From: Rhopalosiphum padi
Lineage: Eukaryota > Arthropoda > Insecta > Hemiptera > Aphididae
Direction of reading: 5' to 3'
DNA length: 64,000 nt
Assembly: GCF_020882245.1 (NCBI RefSeq)
Contig: NC_083599.1
Span: 70,539,745-70,603,744, forward strand
Position numbers and translations under genes: made by a program. The notes under the pieces are model-generated. The model saw only the letters and a program-made list of their open reading frames with translations. It did not search any database and had not been told where the DNA came from. Positions 11,990-24,889 of this stretch are shown here, piece after piece (positions within the stretch are counted from its first letter, which is position 1; each line of letters opens with the position of its first letter).

Positions 11990-14104
11990 TATTTATATTC
12001 TTATTTATAATATTTAGACATATTTTATTTGTATTTAGTGTTCACTAAATGATGCATTCAACGTAATTTAAATATTTTAATGATATTTAAAAAAAATACA
12101 CCCGCAATATACGTACCTACTACCTATATATTAATGATTAGGCTTCAAAAAAAATAAATGATTGATAATTGAGTGGTATAGGTAACAAAGTAAACCGATT
12201 TGTTGAAAAAAAAAATACAATCTAAATATATAATAGATTTATGATTTATTAATAATAAATTTTTATTGGTTTAAATATTGCAATTAAAATATTATATTTT
12301 TTTAATGCGAAAGAGAGTAATTTAAGAACCTTCATATTTATAAACTTGAGTATTTATATTGGACAATTATTTCATACCGATATTATATATTTATATATTT
12401 ATAAACGTACTCAACAGTATTAATTTAAAAAAATAGTACAATAAACAATAATTTTAGGGTGTCAACATTACGTTTGAGAAATACGCTCGTATATGTACGA
12501 GTATATAGTCTGTACACAACACATTTTATTGTTTAAATAATATACTTTAAGTATATACTTTTAAAATGTCCTTTAAAGTTTAAATATTTCAATTACATTT
12601 ATGGTATCCTATAAAATATGTATAGAAAATACAAAATACCGTCAATATGACCGTCCGCTAAAAATTAAAATGTCTAAGCGTTATGTGTATACCTATAATA
12701 CCAGATTATAAAATTAACCGACAATTTATAATAATAGTAAGATATATCTGTGATAAATTTGCAAATATAAGATGCATGATTAAATTACAGATTTACGTGG
12801 CGTACTCAACTATATTGAGTAATAATTTATTAACATACGTCTTGTCGACAATAGTGTCGTACTACACACAGGTAAAAAACTAAAAATTAACGCTATTTCG
12901 AGGTATTCCGTGGCGAATAGTTATGCTTATAGTTTGCGATGAACATTCAATAAAATATCGCGAATATAACACAAACATTTCAAAATATAGTAAAAAACTT
13001 ATCATACGGAATTTTGAATAGTTTGTTACGTCCTACTAAGTAGAAGGTATTAAGATTTTTAAATTATATTATATTGAATGCCCATCCTCATATGTCATGT
13101 ATGTAATAGTGTTTTGAACTACCACTGCTATTGTATAGGTATTATGTAGGTAATATAAAAGATACCTATTTATATATTATGTAAATTATTATATTTGTGT
13201 GTCCTTGTAACAGCGAAGGTATAACCCTTTTAACATATATTTTATGTTATGGACTGTCAGTATGTCTTGATTTATTGACTTTATTATGTATATAGTGTAT
13301 ACGTTAATGTACCTTCGAATATGGAAGAACAGGTATACGCCCTACATGAATTCCTTTTAGAAAAAATAAGATTCTACATTAAAAAATAAATAAAAATGAT
13401 CGAATACCAAACCGTAGTTTGAATTACATACACATATCATATTACATTGCAGTAACAATTTAAAAAAAAAGTCTATTTTTTCTGAATAATGAATAATACC
13501 TATTTGATTTTTGTTTTTTTTTTTCATTTTTAAATAATAATATTAAATTTAATTATATTTTTCATATAAGCCATAAAAAGTGTTTCGATGTGCTTTATTA
13601 AATATTTATATAAAATTTATTTTTAGGAACGCAAAGAAATGCTTAAAATATAATGAATGACTACTTTTCAAAATTACTTCAAATTTCCTTTTCATTGAAC
13701 TAAGCTACACAATTAAAATATTAAAAGTATAGAGTTGCCAAATATTCTTGGTAGATATATAGCCGAGGATAGGATTTATTCGCTCTGTGAGGTATTCACC
13801 AAGGTATAATGTAAGGCACTGTTGAGCATTGTTTGCGATATTGAGAAAATGTTTGCACTGTTGGACATACATATTTATGATGTTGATAATGTTATTATAA
13901 TATTACGGATGAGGCTGTTGGTGAAATGATTCGAAAATTATATTTTTCAAAAACCACCTATGCAATAATTTTGTGGTAATTATGCGAATGTTAGTTGAGT
14001 GATTTTCAAATTTTAAATATTACATATTAAATTACTATACCAGTTATACATATTATTTTGAAGATTATTTTTTGGAACTCTATTACCTATATTTGCTTAC
14101 ACTG
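11990..14104. other. AT-rich intergenic sequence
   Basis: No supported gene. The frame at 12683-12883 is AT-driven and lacks splice context. No clear repeats were noticed. Confidence 0.45.
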
Positions 14105-14830
14105 TACATAGACATAGTTCCCGGTAAGCGGTCACTTTGTAAGGTCCAAAATTGTTTAAACTGCATAACGCGGATACTTTGTACGGACAGGTAAAATTTT
14201 AAATTGCAGAACGTGGACACCTTGTACTATTATATACATAATATATAGTTATACAGGTACCTACGTGTTAAGAGTATATAATGTTAATTATTAAAATTTA
14301 AAAATTAAATAGGTAGGTACCATAAATAAAGTAAATTTATTGAAAACGTTATAAAATGTAGTACTCGTATATTACTATTAGTCAAAATTATTAGTTTAAA
14401 TCAATTAAAAATGCGTACAATATAAATATAAATAAAAATAATATCGAAAAAAATCTATGTCAAAAACGAGAAATAATGTTAAAACCAACATGTATAATAC
14501 ATGGAATTTAAAAATTCAAAATTATTTATATGTTTTTGTGCTGGTTACATAAAGTTAATAGCTTATTATTTTCACCAGAATTAGATTTTTGCTTCTTATG
14601 TAGCCTATTGCCACATTCGTCCAATTGTATTTCCCGCAAAACTGTTCAAAATCAAGATTCTTAGATCTACCAAATAATATTTAAACTTGATAACATTTTT
14701 AATAAAATTGTATATAATAGCACTAAGTATCCGCGTTCTGCAATCAACCTTTTTACCCGACCGTACAAAGTTTCCGCGTTAATGCTCAACCGTACAACGT
14801 GACCTAGAACCATAGTTCCCATGTACCTAC
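14105..14830. mobile_element. Long-TIR DNA element with repeated GCGGATACTTTGTACGG motif
   Basis: About 130 bp at the left end (14113-14245) match, as reverse complement, the right end (about 14703-14822). The arms carry tandem variants of one word: GCGGTCACTTTGTAAGG, GCGGATACTTTGTACGG and CGTGGACACCTTGTAC. The outermost sequence is ATAGTTCCCGG on the left and its counterpart GGAACTATGG on the complement of the right. The centre is AT-rich and non-coding. The minus frame at 14667-14870 is a translation of the arm. I cannot fix the exact ends or target duplication, so the superfamily is undecided. Confidence 0.7.
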
Positions 14831-17058
14831 CTGTACAATTCAGTACTATGTGCAGCATAGCATTATACACTATTTATAATTTATATTATGCGTTTATTAA
14901 TTATATTATTATATTAGTATATTTTTAGTATATTTATATAACGAATGATATTTTTACATTTAAAGTAGGGAGTTTAATACGTTGTTGACAAAAATCCTTA
15001 ATAGACACTGCAGGTTTTCAAATAATTTGATATAGCGAAGCTTTTTTATATACCTTAGCGATATATTATAATATTCAATTCTCCGACTATATTATTTTCT
15101 CACTGTATGTATTATTAGATTATTATGGATAACTAGAGAAGCGATAGTAATTGACATAAGTAATTAGAAACAAACGAAAAAAGTCAAAAACGTTGTTGTT
15201 TTGTTATTGACGTTTGTCTCATACATGAATTTTGTAGCATCATCAGTTATATACTTAACTAACATAGTAAAATTATATTTCATGTATAAATAAATGTTTT
15301 ATTATATTTAAACGATGGTCGATGGCAATACCAAATATTTGCTATACAAGTTAATCATTATGTCAACTTAGCCACCTTTAAATAATTGTATTATGCACGT
15401 GATGTAATGGTGAATTGTGGGGTTGAATTTAAATAATTTGCATGCACCTAACTTCTGTGGGCTCGCACCATGTTGGTGTGTCAGTAGGTAAAAATGATTT
15501 AGGGGTTTGTAGGACGGGTAATGGAAAACTGGTTATTATAATTTTGTAGAATACTAGCACGATCCACAACAACGAGAAAAATAAATAAAATCATTCTTAT
15601 TTTGATTTAGAAGTAATTATAAAAGTTCGATATTACGACTATTAGTTAATACGAGTACTGAATTCAATAAAAATAAAGATCTAAAGATAAAATGATATTC
15701 AAGATGACGATAAGATTAGGTAGTGATGGAGTATCGGTGTTACGATAAATATCTATAAATATTTCAAAATAATTCTTGCTGGGCGTTTGGGCCTTAGATA
15801 CGAGAATGTGTTTTAAAGGCGTACCTATATGTCATGTACCTAGTTAAATATTCATTACATATACTTCCTATAATGTTGTCATTAAAATTATTTTTAAGTG
15901 TGTGTACAATAAACATAAAATATATTATAATATATTCTATATATTATCGTTGATTTTTTTATATCAGTAATAATAATACGTAGAGTACTAAACTAGAGTC
16001 CTTACTCCTTAAGACGTTTATGTATAATATATATTTTTACCGCTATTGATAATTTGTATTCGTAAATCAAATATTTTTTAACAACATCAAAGAAATAATT
16101 TTTTCTAAATATTTTAAAATTCTAGTATAATATTATATTATTCTGAATAAAAATTTAGTTTTTATTCACATATTTATAATTTTAATTCCGATGAAATTCA
16201 CAAATTTTTTATGTCTTGTACTCATATTTTATATTTCAAGAGGATATAAATATGTATTGGCTGTAACAATGCACAATGAGGATCGTTGATTTTTATAATG
16301 TGTGTTTGTCGTTTTGAATCTGAGAATTCGTCTTAATATTTAACATTAAAATTAGTATATTTTAAAAGACCAACATTTATAAATATGTAATTGGAAAAAA
16401 TTTACAAGAAACTACGTATAAGAGAACGAGAATATTTATCCAATTAAATTTAGTTTTCGATAAAATCGATATTATTTTTAATTCTGAATGGAATATTTGT
16501 ATATATATTTGAAATTATCGACTGTTACTTGTAACTTAGAAGTTGCAATAATATTTTTACCGTTAAGTAGTGATATTTAAAAATATTAAGACCTCGTCAT
16601 TTAAGCTATAATCATAATAAGTACTTGAGATTTTTAAATTTGTCTAATATTTTATTTTTAGAACATTTATATAATTCATAATTTATGTCTATTTTTTAAT
16701 TATTTATGTTACCTGGAGATAGTAGACCAATACCAAAAACAATTGTTCTGATTAAATTATATAGTAATTTTGGCAACTGTTTCATTTTTTATATATAGTA
16801 AGAATTATATTTTAGGTCAAAAGAATTGATATCATCGATATTAATACATGATGATTTATTGTTCGGAAGTATCATTATGATCCTCGTTTATGATATTTAT
16901 TCGTAAAATACTATACATATTTTTAATGTATGCATTGTTGACACATCATATACTGTGTGGGTTTTGAAGGGGTGTCCCTTCCACACGCTTTATGTTTTAA
17001 CATGCGCATTATAAATAAACAATAATAATAGAATAGCAAAGCAAAGCGTATCACTCGA
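14831..17058. other. AT-rich intergenic sequence
   Basis: No gene is supported. A hairpin lies near 16955-16976, where GAAGGG and CCCTTC are separated by GTGT with flanking GTGTGG/CCACAC. I cannot assign it a function. Confidence 0.45.
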
Positions 17059-17334
17059 TTAAGCTCTTTTCAGAGCATTAATTTGGTATCGTTCACGGGT
17101 GCATATATTGTATTTTATATAATATATGCAAAATGCAAATACGTGGAAATATGAATTAAAGAACTTTAAAGGTTTTAGCCCTGCGGCCGTATGTAAACCG
17201 TTACTGTTTGTTAGGATGTAGGGTGAGTGATTGATTCGGAATTCTGAACCCATGACGTGTTTATTTACCCTTTTCATCTCTTCGGTAAGGGTCGACTCTC
17301 TACCTTTGCGGACCATCACGGTGACGCGTTCCAT
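17059..17334 (-). CDS. Possible small ORF, unidentified
   Basis: A minus-strand frame of 91 codons starts at an ATG at 17334. The first 45 or so codons have many C- or G-ending codons (GTC, ACC, GTG, CGC), unlike the AT-rich surroundings. They give a charged peptide opening MERVTVMVRKGRESTLTEEM. Beyond residue 60 the composition turns AT-rich and less convincing, so a splice donor at AACA|GTAACG (about 17204) is possible. No family is recognised. It could be a single exon of an unseen gene, a transposon fragment or chance. Confidence 0.22.
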   Translation of the reverse strand: MERVTVMVRKGRESTLTEEMKRVNKHVMGSEFRINHSPYILTNSNGLHTAAGLKPLKFFNSYFHVFAFCIYYIKYNICTRERYQINALKRA

Positions 17335-18195
17335 GTAGATACATAATAATATGTCCTATCCCTGAAGAGCATTTGTTATAAAGCTGATAACCTATCGATA
17401 ATAAAGCTGTCAAATATCACGTCTGGTCAGATTTAGTCTCGACAAATGTTAATACTAAATTGTTTAATTTAATATTATACAACCCATCAATCATGTGTTA
17501 TTTATGTTTTACTGTAGCATATTTCACAATTTTAAAGGATAAAAACATATTTTGGAAAATTTTAATTAATAAAATATAAAATATTCAATAATAATTTGTA
17601 ATTTTAATAATTATGTTACTTGTTTCTTCTTTTTTAAGAGTTTTAATTACGGCGCAGTTGGGAATTATAATCTATACACGTAGTAAAACGATATTAAAAA
17701 TAATTAGTTTTTAATGCCATAGTAGCAGAAAGCAGCATTTAAAATTCGGAATATTATTAGTTTGAAAACCTGAAATATCAAAAGTAAAAAAAAAAAACTA
17801 ACTTTTATATTGCTATATAGTAATACAATAAAACAATGAAAGGCAATAATAGTAAGTATACAAATCAATGACGTGTTATTATAATAATTTGCAGGCAACT
17901 AAAACACTTCAATATATTAATCTTGAAACATAATTCATCTGAGATATGCGTTCATCTCCTATTTTCAATGAAAATATATCTATCACATGTTTCTATATGC
18001 AATCGTAAATTAGACATAATGTTATCTAATATTCCCTGTTTCGTGTACAATATTTATTTTCTTTCTATTTCCCGAAGATTAGACGACAAATATAAAATTA
18101 TGCGAATTTATATCAATTAAGTACCTTCATAATTTTAAACATTTTTTTGTTATAAATATACAATATAAAAAACTAGTTACTTCTACAATTAAATA

Positions 18196-18352
18196 TAGTC
18201 ATTTCGCGGTAACTCGAAAAACTTAACAACTCAAATTTTTTTTTATTCCCTTAGAAATATAAATTATATACAAATCAATATAAATTCAAGTTAGATATCT
18301 CGAATAATACATATCTCGAAGCGAATTATTTCGAGTTATCGCGACTCGACAG
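18196..18352. mobile_element. pogo/mariner-type MITE
   Basis: The element is 157 bp with TA on both sides (18194-18195 and 18353-18354). The left arm contains TCGCGGTAACTCGAAAAA. The right arm reads TTTCGAGTTATCGCGACTCG, the imperfect complement. The centre is AT-rich and has no coding capacity. Confidence 0.75.
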
Positions 18353-19667
18353 TACCTAATAATTATTTTTTATCAATAATATAATTGTAATATAGATTTC
18401 ATCAATTCAAATCTGAATAATAAATATCATAAAACTATAATTCTTTCAAATTAAAGTTCGTTTTCTTGTTTTTCATTTTTCTACACTTCTTTAAAATAGT
18501 TTCCCAGTCATCGGATATAAAAGTAAAATTGTTGTGGACTGATTATTACTTTATACCTTTTCGAAAAACGGTTCAATATGACCAAATTCCCAGCGATCTA
18601 AAAAACAATAAGATCAAATATGTATTTTTTAATATTGTTTTTAAATAAGTACGCAATAGTTTTATGAATAGTGGCTAATCAATAATAATAAATAATAATT
18701 TAATTTCGGTACAGATCATAACCTTTATAACTAATAAGTATTAACTTTAAATAGATTCTTAAGTTTACGTTCACAATATTATTATTCATATATCAGATGT
18801 TATAGATATATGACACAATTCTACAACAACAATTATTTGTACTTTATGTAGTTTAATTTATCAAGGACATTTGATAAATTCTAATCTATCTAATGCGTTA
18901 TCCTATTATAGATCTAATTAAACAATTTTGTTGGTTATAAACTTTAAAATTAGACACTATTAAGTCAAATTACAGGCAATAAAATAATAGAATACACATT
19001 AAAAAATACCATTAATTTTGTTCACATAATATATGTAAATAATTTGAAGAGATTTTAAATGTTTAAATTATTAATAAAATGTATTTACTACTTATATACA
19101 TGTATAAAATTGTGTCCCAAAAGTCACGTATCACCCTTAGTTCATCATTTTTGGTACACATTATTTAATATTTCTATGTTATATATGTTATAATCACTAG
19201 ATATAAATATAAAATTTATTTATATAATATATTATGTTGTATTAAAACAACAACTTATTAAATATTTATGTTATTTAGTATATATTTTATATAAATTTAA
19301 GTTGTAATTGTAACTATACCTACATTTCTTACTGTATAAATTATTTTATACAACTCTAATATAACAAATATAATAAATGATAAACCTAACTTTTATTCTT
19401 AAAATAAAATTATTTATATTTACCAGCTCTGTGATGTAAGCTAAATTAATTGTAATATTTTAAAAATATATTTTAAATTAGATAATACTCAAGTATATTT
19501 TAAACTCAAAGGCCTATATGGTTCGTTAACATCAGTTGTATTATAAATACCTTATTAAAAATTCTACATATTGTATCTTATGTATGTAAATATATAATTA
19601 ACAAATTACTTCTGAATTGCTTGGTTAATATTTTGGTAATTTACTCTTATAATATGTTTTAAATCTT
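18353..19667. other. AT-rich intergenic sequence
   Basis: Nothing recognisable. The short frames are translations of AT-rich DNA. Confidence 0.5.
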
Positions 19668-19835
19668 TTGAACAAACCAACCCCAGCGCACGCATATACT
19701 ATAGTCTTTGATCATGCATTTTTTGTCGGGAAGGGTCGTTTGGCTGAGCGATCCTTCATCGTTACTAGGGAAACCCGCAAGGGTAGAGAGTTGTTTGTGT
19801 GCAGATGGTTTAGTAGCATCCCTTATTTTGAAAAG

Positions 19836-19878
19836 AGCGGTGGTGGTGTAGTATTTCGATTAAACTCTCACCACCGCT
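19836..19878. repeat. Perfect 10-bp inverted repeat (hairpin)
   Basis: AGCGGTGGTG at 19836-19845 pairs with CACCACCGCT at 19869-19878 across a 23-nt loop. It sits in a small patch (about 19690-19880) with more G and C than its surroundings, which also holds a 70-codon frame that I cannot identify. Confidence 0.6.
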
Positions 19879-20492
19879 GAATTTCTGAATATACAAGTAG
19901 CTACAAATATAAGGGGTAGTTATTTTGATTGAATTGCTTTGCTGGAGAAACCTTTAGAACATTTGTCAGGGTCACTGCACGTGCTGTTTTTTCAAAGATC
20001 CTTTTTATAAGTTATGGAGGTGGAAGTTGGAAGGAACGAAATTATATTATATGTTATATACACCTGTACACTTCATGAACTTTCACTTCCGAAACTTTGT
20101 AACCGTATATATTTAAATAATGGAGTAGTATCATCGCAGTAATAATATGGATCTGTGTAGAATAATTTTGTCCTTCATGTCAACTCTCTAATTGGTAATT
20201 ATATTGTAAATAATCTTCTGAATATATAAATATATTTAAAACTCTTGGAATACTTTGCTAACTAATGACATATAACATAAAATATTTATATCTTACAAAA
20301 TCATGTAGGTACTTAACTAAAAATATTTTAATTATGTAGAATACCAATATTTTGATCCAGCGTTTCCCAAACCGAGGTTAAATAATAATCATGCACGAAT
20401 AGATAGCATAGGCGGGTCCATGGGTCGTTCAGGTCATTCTACCTACTTATCTAATTATATTAATATCAGCAGTAGAAGTCAAAATATAATGT

Positions 20493-20512
20493 GATATATA
20501 TATATATATATA
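20493..20512. repeat. (TA)n microsatellite at a transposon insertion point
   Basis: A short TA run directly left of the 20513-21605 element. A TA-rich stretch also lies on the right (CATATATA), so the element probably inserted into a TA repeat. This hides the target duplication. Confidence 0.7.
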
Positions 20513-21605
20513 TCGCATCCACTTAATGTAATCGTATTTTTCATGAAATGGATATCCATTTCATGATTATCAATTTCCATTTCATGAACTATGATCATAT
20601 CGTGTAAGTCAAATTTTAGTTCATGAAATGGACATATATTTTATCCATTCCATGAAATGGAAATTCTTATTTTACAATTTGTGTAATATTTTTAATTAAT
20701 TACGTCAATAGGTAACTTTTCGTGTTATGAAAAAATACAATCAGTTTAAATTAAGTTTAATTTTTAATCTATTACATTTATTCATGATTATTATAATTGT
20801 TTATAATAATAATAATCATAATAATAATATCATTACTTATTTTTACAAATATTAGAGTTATGGCAACGACTGTTACACTTTACAGAAGCTTCAAAACAAG
20901 CACATCGTTTTGATTTACATTGGCGTTTACAAATACAACTTAAAAAACCTTGTCCTCCAGAAATATGAAATATTTTAACAATTACTTAAATTTTTAATTT
21001 GGCTGCTAAGATTTCTTCAATTATTAATTGAACCTCATTTTTAGTAGGCGTTTTTTCCCAGGTTTGTCTATGTAGTAAGCATTTAATTTTTCATAAAATT
21101 CAGAAAATGAATCAATTTACATTTTATATGAAATAACTATTTTGTAATAATCGGTAATATACGGCTCGCATCAAGTCAGAGAACGTACTGGCATCATATA
21201 AAAATAAAAATGATATAATATAAAAATTTTCCAGAATGCCATAGTCGTATTACACTTATTGACTCATACAATTCATGCAATTATTTATCAATAACAGGTG
21301 TCGATAACATATTAGTAGTACAGTAAGTTCTACAATACCTATATTTAGTATCTTAATGCCTTCAATTTAAAGATACTAGATTCGTGTTATCGTATCAATG
21401 TTATTATTTTGATTTCACAAAAAGTTACCTATTGATGTAATTAATTAAAAATATTACACAAAGTGTAAAATAAGAGTTTCCATTTCATAAAATGGATAAA
21501 ATATATGTCCATTTCATAAACTTAAATTTGACTTCACGATATGATCGTAGTTCATGAGATGGATATCCATTTCATGAAAAATACGATTACTCTAAGTGGA
21601 GGCGA
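20513..21605. mobile_element. 1.09-kb TIR element with palindromic terminal arms
   Basis: Inverted arms of roughly 210-220 bp begin TCGCATCCACTTAATGTAAT on the left. The complement of the right end begins TCGCCTCCACTTAGAGTAAT. Each arm is packed with CCATTTCATGAA words in both orientations and includes a 26-bp perfect palindrome on the left (20541-20566, half-site TCATGAAATGGAT) with a near copy on the right. The arms run inward to a shared TAATTAATTA...AGGTAACTTTT block. The interior holds a decayed minus-strand reading frame. The superfamily is undecided. Confidence 0.82.
20833..21130 (-). pseudogene. Transposon-encoded protein remnant with C-terminal CXC (tesmin-like) cysteine cluster
   Basis: Read on the minus strand, the last 45 or so codons end at a TAA at 20833-20835. 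They show eight cysteines spaced C-x-C-x3-C-x4-C-x-C-x6-C-x3-C-x5-C, for example CICKRQCKSKRCACF followed by CNSRCH. That is the start of the CXC zinc-binding pattern of tesmin/TSO1 proteins, also found at the ends of some transposon integrases and of KRBA2-like insect proteins. Upstream, one frame gives KNEVQLIEEILAAK, separated by an in-frame TAA. A second frame gives FSEFYEKLNAYY, so at least one frameshift is present. No catalytic domain is visible. It is the degraded 3' end of the gene formerly carried by the surrounding element. Confidence 0.7.
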
Positions 21606-21619
21606 CATATATACCTTAA

Positions 21620-22440
21620 AATCGGCTTTGCAACCAAATTAACCCGAACCTATAATACCCCTAAAAACCAAAACCAAAACCAATATAACCCGAATGATTT
21701 TTTTTCAAAACACCCAAATTAACCAAAACCCGATAAAAAAATTTTGGTTAACCTGAAACACGAATAATTTTGTTTCTTACAACTTTCATGTGATATATAA
21801 TTTCGTATGTATTTATTGTAGTTAGTTCTATTTAGTAGATGGTTTAACATTAATAATACTATTTACAGAAACAATTTTACAATCAATTATAGGTAAATTT
21901 AATAAATATTCTTCTTAAAACTAAAATCCGGAAAATAAACCGAGTTTAGTCTAAAACAAATGTTATGCATTCATGTTATATTATATAATAATATAATATA
22001 ATATAATATTAATTACTATAACTATTCAGTCAGACCTAGCAAAGATCGCACTAGAAACAGAACTAGCAGGAAGTGAAAATAGAGAGAAATGGCAAGAAGT
22101 TGTGGAAGCAGCGAAGGCCCTGAATGGGCTATAAAAGCTAAAAAAAAAAAAAAATATAATATTAATAAGTTATTAATAATAACATAAATCATTTAAAAGA
22201 AAAAAAAATGTATTTTGGACTTAAGGATTTTTTTGGATGATGGGGAAGAGGGCCTTCAATAAAAAGTTGCGGTTTTTCTAGTATACTAAACATCCGTATT
22301 AACCAATATTAACCCCAATAAAAGCAATTAATAACATACAAACGTTTGTTTAAATGTATTATTCGGTATTCCGGTGTTTGATTGTTTGAATACCCGAATA
22401 CATCCAGCACCCACATCCAAACCCGAATAAAAAATTCGAG
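21620..22440. repeat. AACCCGAAC-rich repeat pieces around a LINE insertion
   Basis: Segments near 21640-21770 and 22345-22440 contain repeated AACCCGAA, AAACCAAAACC and ACCCGAATAC words. This style is seen in subterminal repeats of hAT MITEs. I could not find matching outer ends. The two pieces may be one element split by the LINE tail at 22014-22153. Confidence 0.35.
22014..22153 (+). mobile_element. 5'-truncated LINE (non-LTR retrotransposon) 3' tail
   Basis: A 35-codon frame from about 22027 to the TAA at 22132-22134 ends in KWQEVVEAAKALNGL, typical of the extreme C terminus of a LINE ORF2. An A-run starts at about 22140. The 13-bp word ATATAATATTAAT lies directly before (22001-22013) and after (22154-22166), consistent with target-primed insertion. 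Only the last fraction of a multi-kilobase element is present, as in dead-on-arrival copies. The clade cannot be decided from this tail. Confidence 0.78.
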
Positions 22441-22869
22441 TGCAATGACCTGCTTTATATTATTGTTATTATTTTTACAAGTTTAAAATCATTGCATTTG
22501 GATTGCTTGTATAATTAAAATTTATATTTAAAAAAAATTGTTGAACGAGTCATATTTTCTAATAAAAATTTAAAAATTTAAAATAAATATAGTTTTGTTT
22601 ACCTATCTCCTGTAAGCTAAAAACTTGTGTTAGAGGTAGGGAGTTATGATATTTACACGGATAAAAATATATAATTAAGTGGTTTCTTAAAAATGTAAGT
22701 ACATTAATTATTTAATTACATATTATAGTTCTCTTAACCTAACAGTAAAAATAAAGAAAAAGTGTATACTATAATAAAAAGCACTTGCAATATAAATAAA
22801 TTAAGGCGATACAACATTTAACCAATTAAATATATATGATGACAACAGTTCAACAATTTATAATTAAGA

Positions 22870-23865
22870 TAATTTTTTTAGATTCTGAACGGAGTGATGA
22901 ATGTATTGATTTGATTTTACAATGATATGTGTTTTTTTTTTTTATTTATTTTTTTTTTTTGTGTCATCACTTTTTGGAGTAGTAATAATGCTTCGATTTT
23001 TGACTTCAGCCCCTTTTTGAAAAGGAAAATTCATGTAGTTGGTACTTTGGGGGGTAAAAAATTTCCAATAGTTTTCAAAAGCGTCGGGAAAAACCCTGAA
23101 AAAATTACGGAAAAACGGGAATTTTTACGCATAACCACTTTTTGACAAAATCGATTTTTTGATTTTGCTGTAACTCTAAAACGAATCATTGTAAATACTT
23201 GAAATTTTCACCAAATGTTTATATTAGCGTTATATATTTACGATTAAATTTTCAAAATATTTTGACCTCTTTTAAGCTACTTATAGACAATTGATATTTT
23301 CGACTTTTCTAAGTTTTTTTTTCTTAAAATGTCGATAAAAAGTCTTTAAAATTTAATAAAAGGTTTATTATAAGTTGCACTTATCGTAGTAAAAAAAATC
23401 AAAAATCATTAGTCACAATTTTTGTTTATAAGCATTTAAAGTTCAAATATTTACGAAATATATCAAAATTGCGAAAATTTGCAAGAAATTTTGAAGTTGA
23501 AAATTCATAAAATTGTTGTGATTTATACTTAAGGTTCAAAAACAAATCCAAGGTTATCCATAAGTTTTCCTTTAAGTAATTGTAAAAAAAAAATTCTAGC
23601 GTCGATAAAGAAAAAATTGTATTAGCTTAAGAAATTAAATTTTTTACGAAATCGCGTAAAATAACGATATATTTCAATTTAAATATAGGTAATAATATGA
23701 TATATTTTGCTAATTACCATTTACTGACAAATCATCTACGTTCAGAATCGTTTTTCGTATACAATGATATCAGTCGTTGCATTCAAATTTAACACATCCA
23801 TTATAGTGACCTACTCTCCATCACTACTATACAGCAGAGCGATACCCACTTGCCCACTTTTTTAA
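22870..23865 (+). repeat. Unclassified interspersed repeat, copy 1
   Basis: About 1 kb beginning near AGATTCTGAACGGAGTGATG and ending near CCCACTTGCCCACTT. It matches, as reverse complement, the sequence at 45177-45960. Shared blocks include the GATTTTGCTGTAACTC area, TTACGATTAAATTTTCAAAA and TTCGTATACAATGATA. An inverted copy of the opening (ACGTTCAGAATCG) occurs at about 23738-23750, so part of it may be a TIR unit. The frame at 22927-23145 is a translation of the repeat. It carries no protein domain I recognise. Confidence 0.8.
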
Positions 23866-24889
23866 TATTTTATATAATATTTAGGTAATATTTGTATTAA
23901 TGTCTAAATATATATATCAATTTACCTGTAATAATATTTCTTTTAAAATCAAGAGGCATAGAATTATAACCTTACCTAGAGTAGTTATGACCTTTATTAA
24001 AATTAAAATTCTGGAAATTAATACATTAATTTCAAACAAATCTATATTTTATTATTATTTTATAACTGAAGTTACTTTTCACGCCTAAAATAATTATTTT
24101 CATCTTAATTATTTGAAACAGTTAATCAGTTTGCGTGGGTATACTTGACCATGTATAATTTTTAATGATGTTTGTTAAACAAATGAATCTTGAGCAATTA
24201 TACAATTTCAGATCTCATTGTTGAATGATAATGGTTCTAGAAAAATATAAATATATAACTGGTTAACTATCTGGAAATGTAGTAGTAGACAGTGTAGTAT
24301 AGATTCACAATTATATGTACATGTCAAGATCGTTCATAACGGTTTATAGGATATCTCATATCAAAATAATTATTTAAAAACATCACACAACGCAATATTA
24401 ACCGAATAATTACGCTTATTATATATAACCCATAGAACTGTTATTTATTTCAGTCGATTTTAATGGTAATTCTATAGTTTAAACAGTAATTTACAGTGTT
24501 CTGTACTATAGTTAGTAAAATGCACGAGTTACCTAATATCCAATAGGTACAGCTTTAATGTTAGCTAACATAATATAAAATGTAATATATCGTTAGTAGT
24601 TACGGACTGCTTTGAAAATGTTGTTACGTGTAATAAATGTAAGGTTCTATTTTTATAAATGTTAAGCTTTCCGCTTATTGTGTTGGATTACAACACATTC
24701 GATCACTGTCGAAGTGTCGAACAAACATGATCGAAAGTTCTTCGTACTCTCGCGGCGTACAGTAAACCTGTGGCAAAATCACAAAATGTATTATCGCAAT
24801 ATTATACCATAAGTAAACCTTTGTACAACCGTATTATATTGGAAATGTGTCGGGCAACATAATTGATGAGTTTTGATCGTACGTATTTA
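23866..24889. other. AT-rich intergenic sequence upstream of a GC-rich promoter region
   Basis: No gene or repeat that I can support. G+C rises sharply after about 24890. Confidence 0.5.

Noticed and set aside
20352..20372. CAGCGTTTCCCAAACCGAGG, which resembles a hAT end
   Set aside because: No partner end or 8-bp duplication found nearby; at most a truncated fragment.
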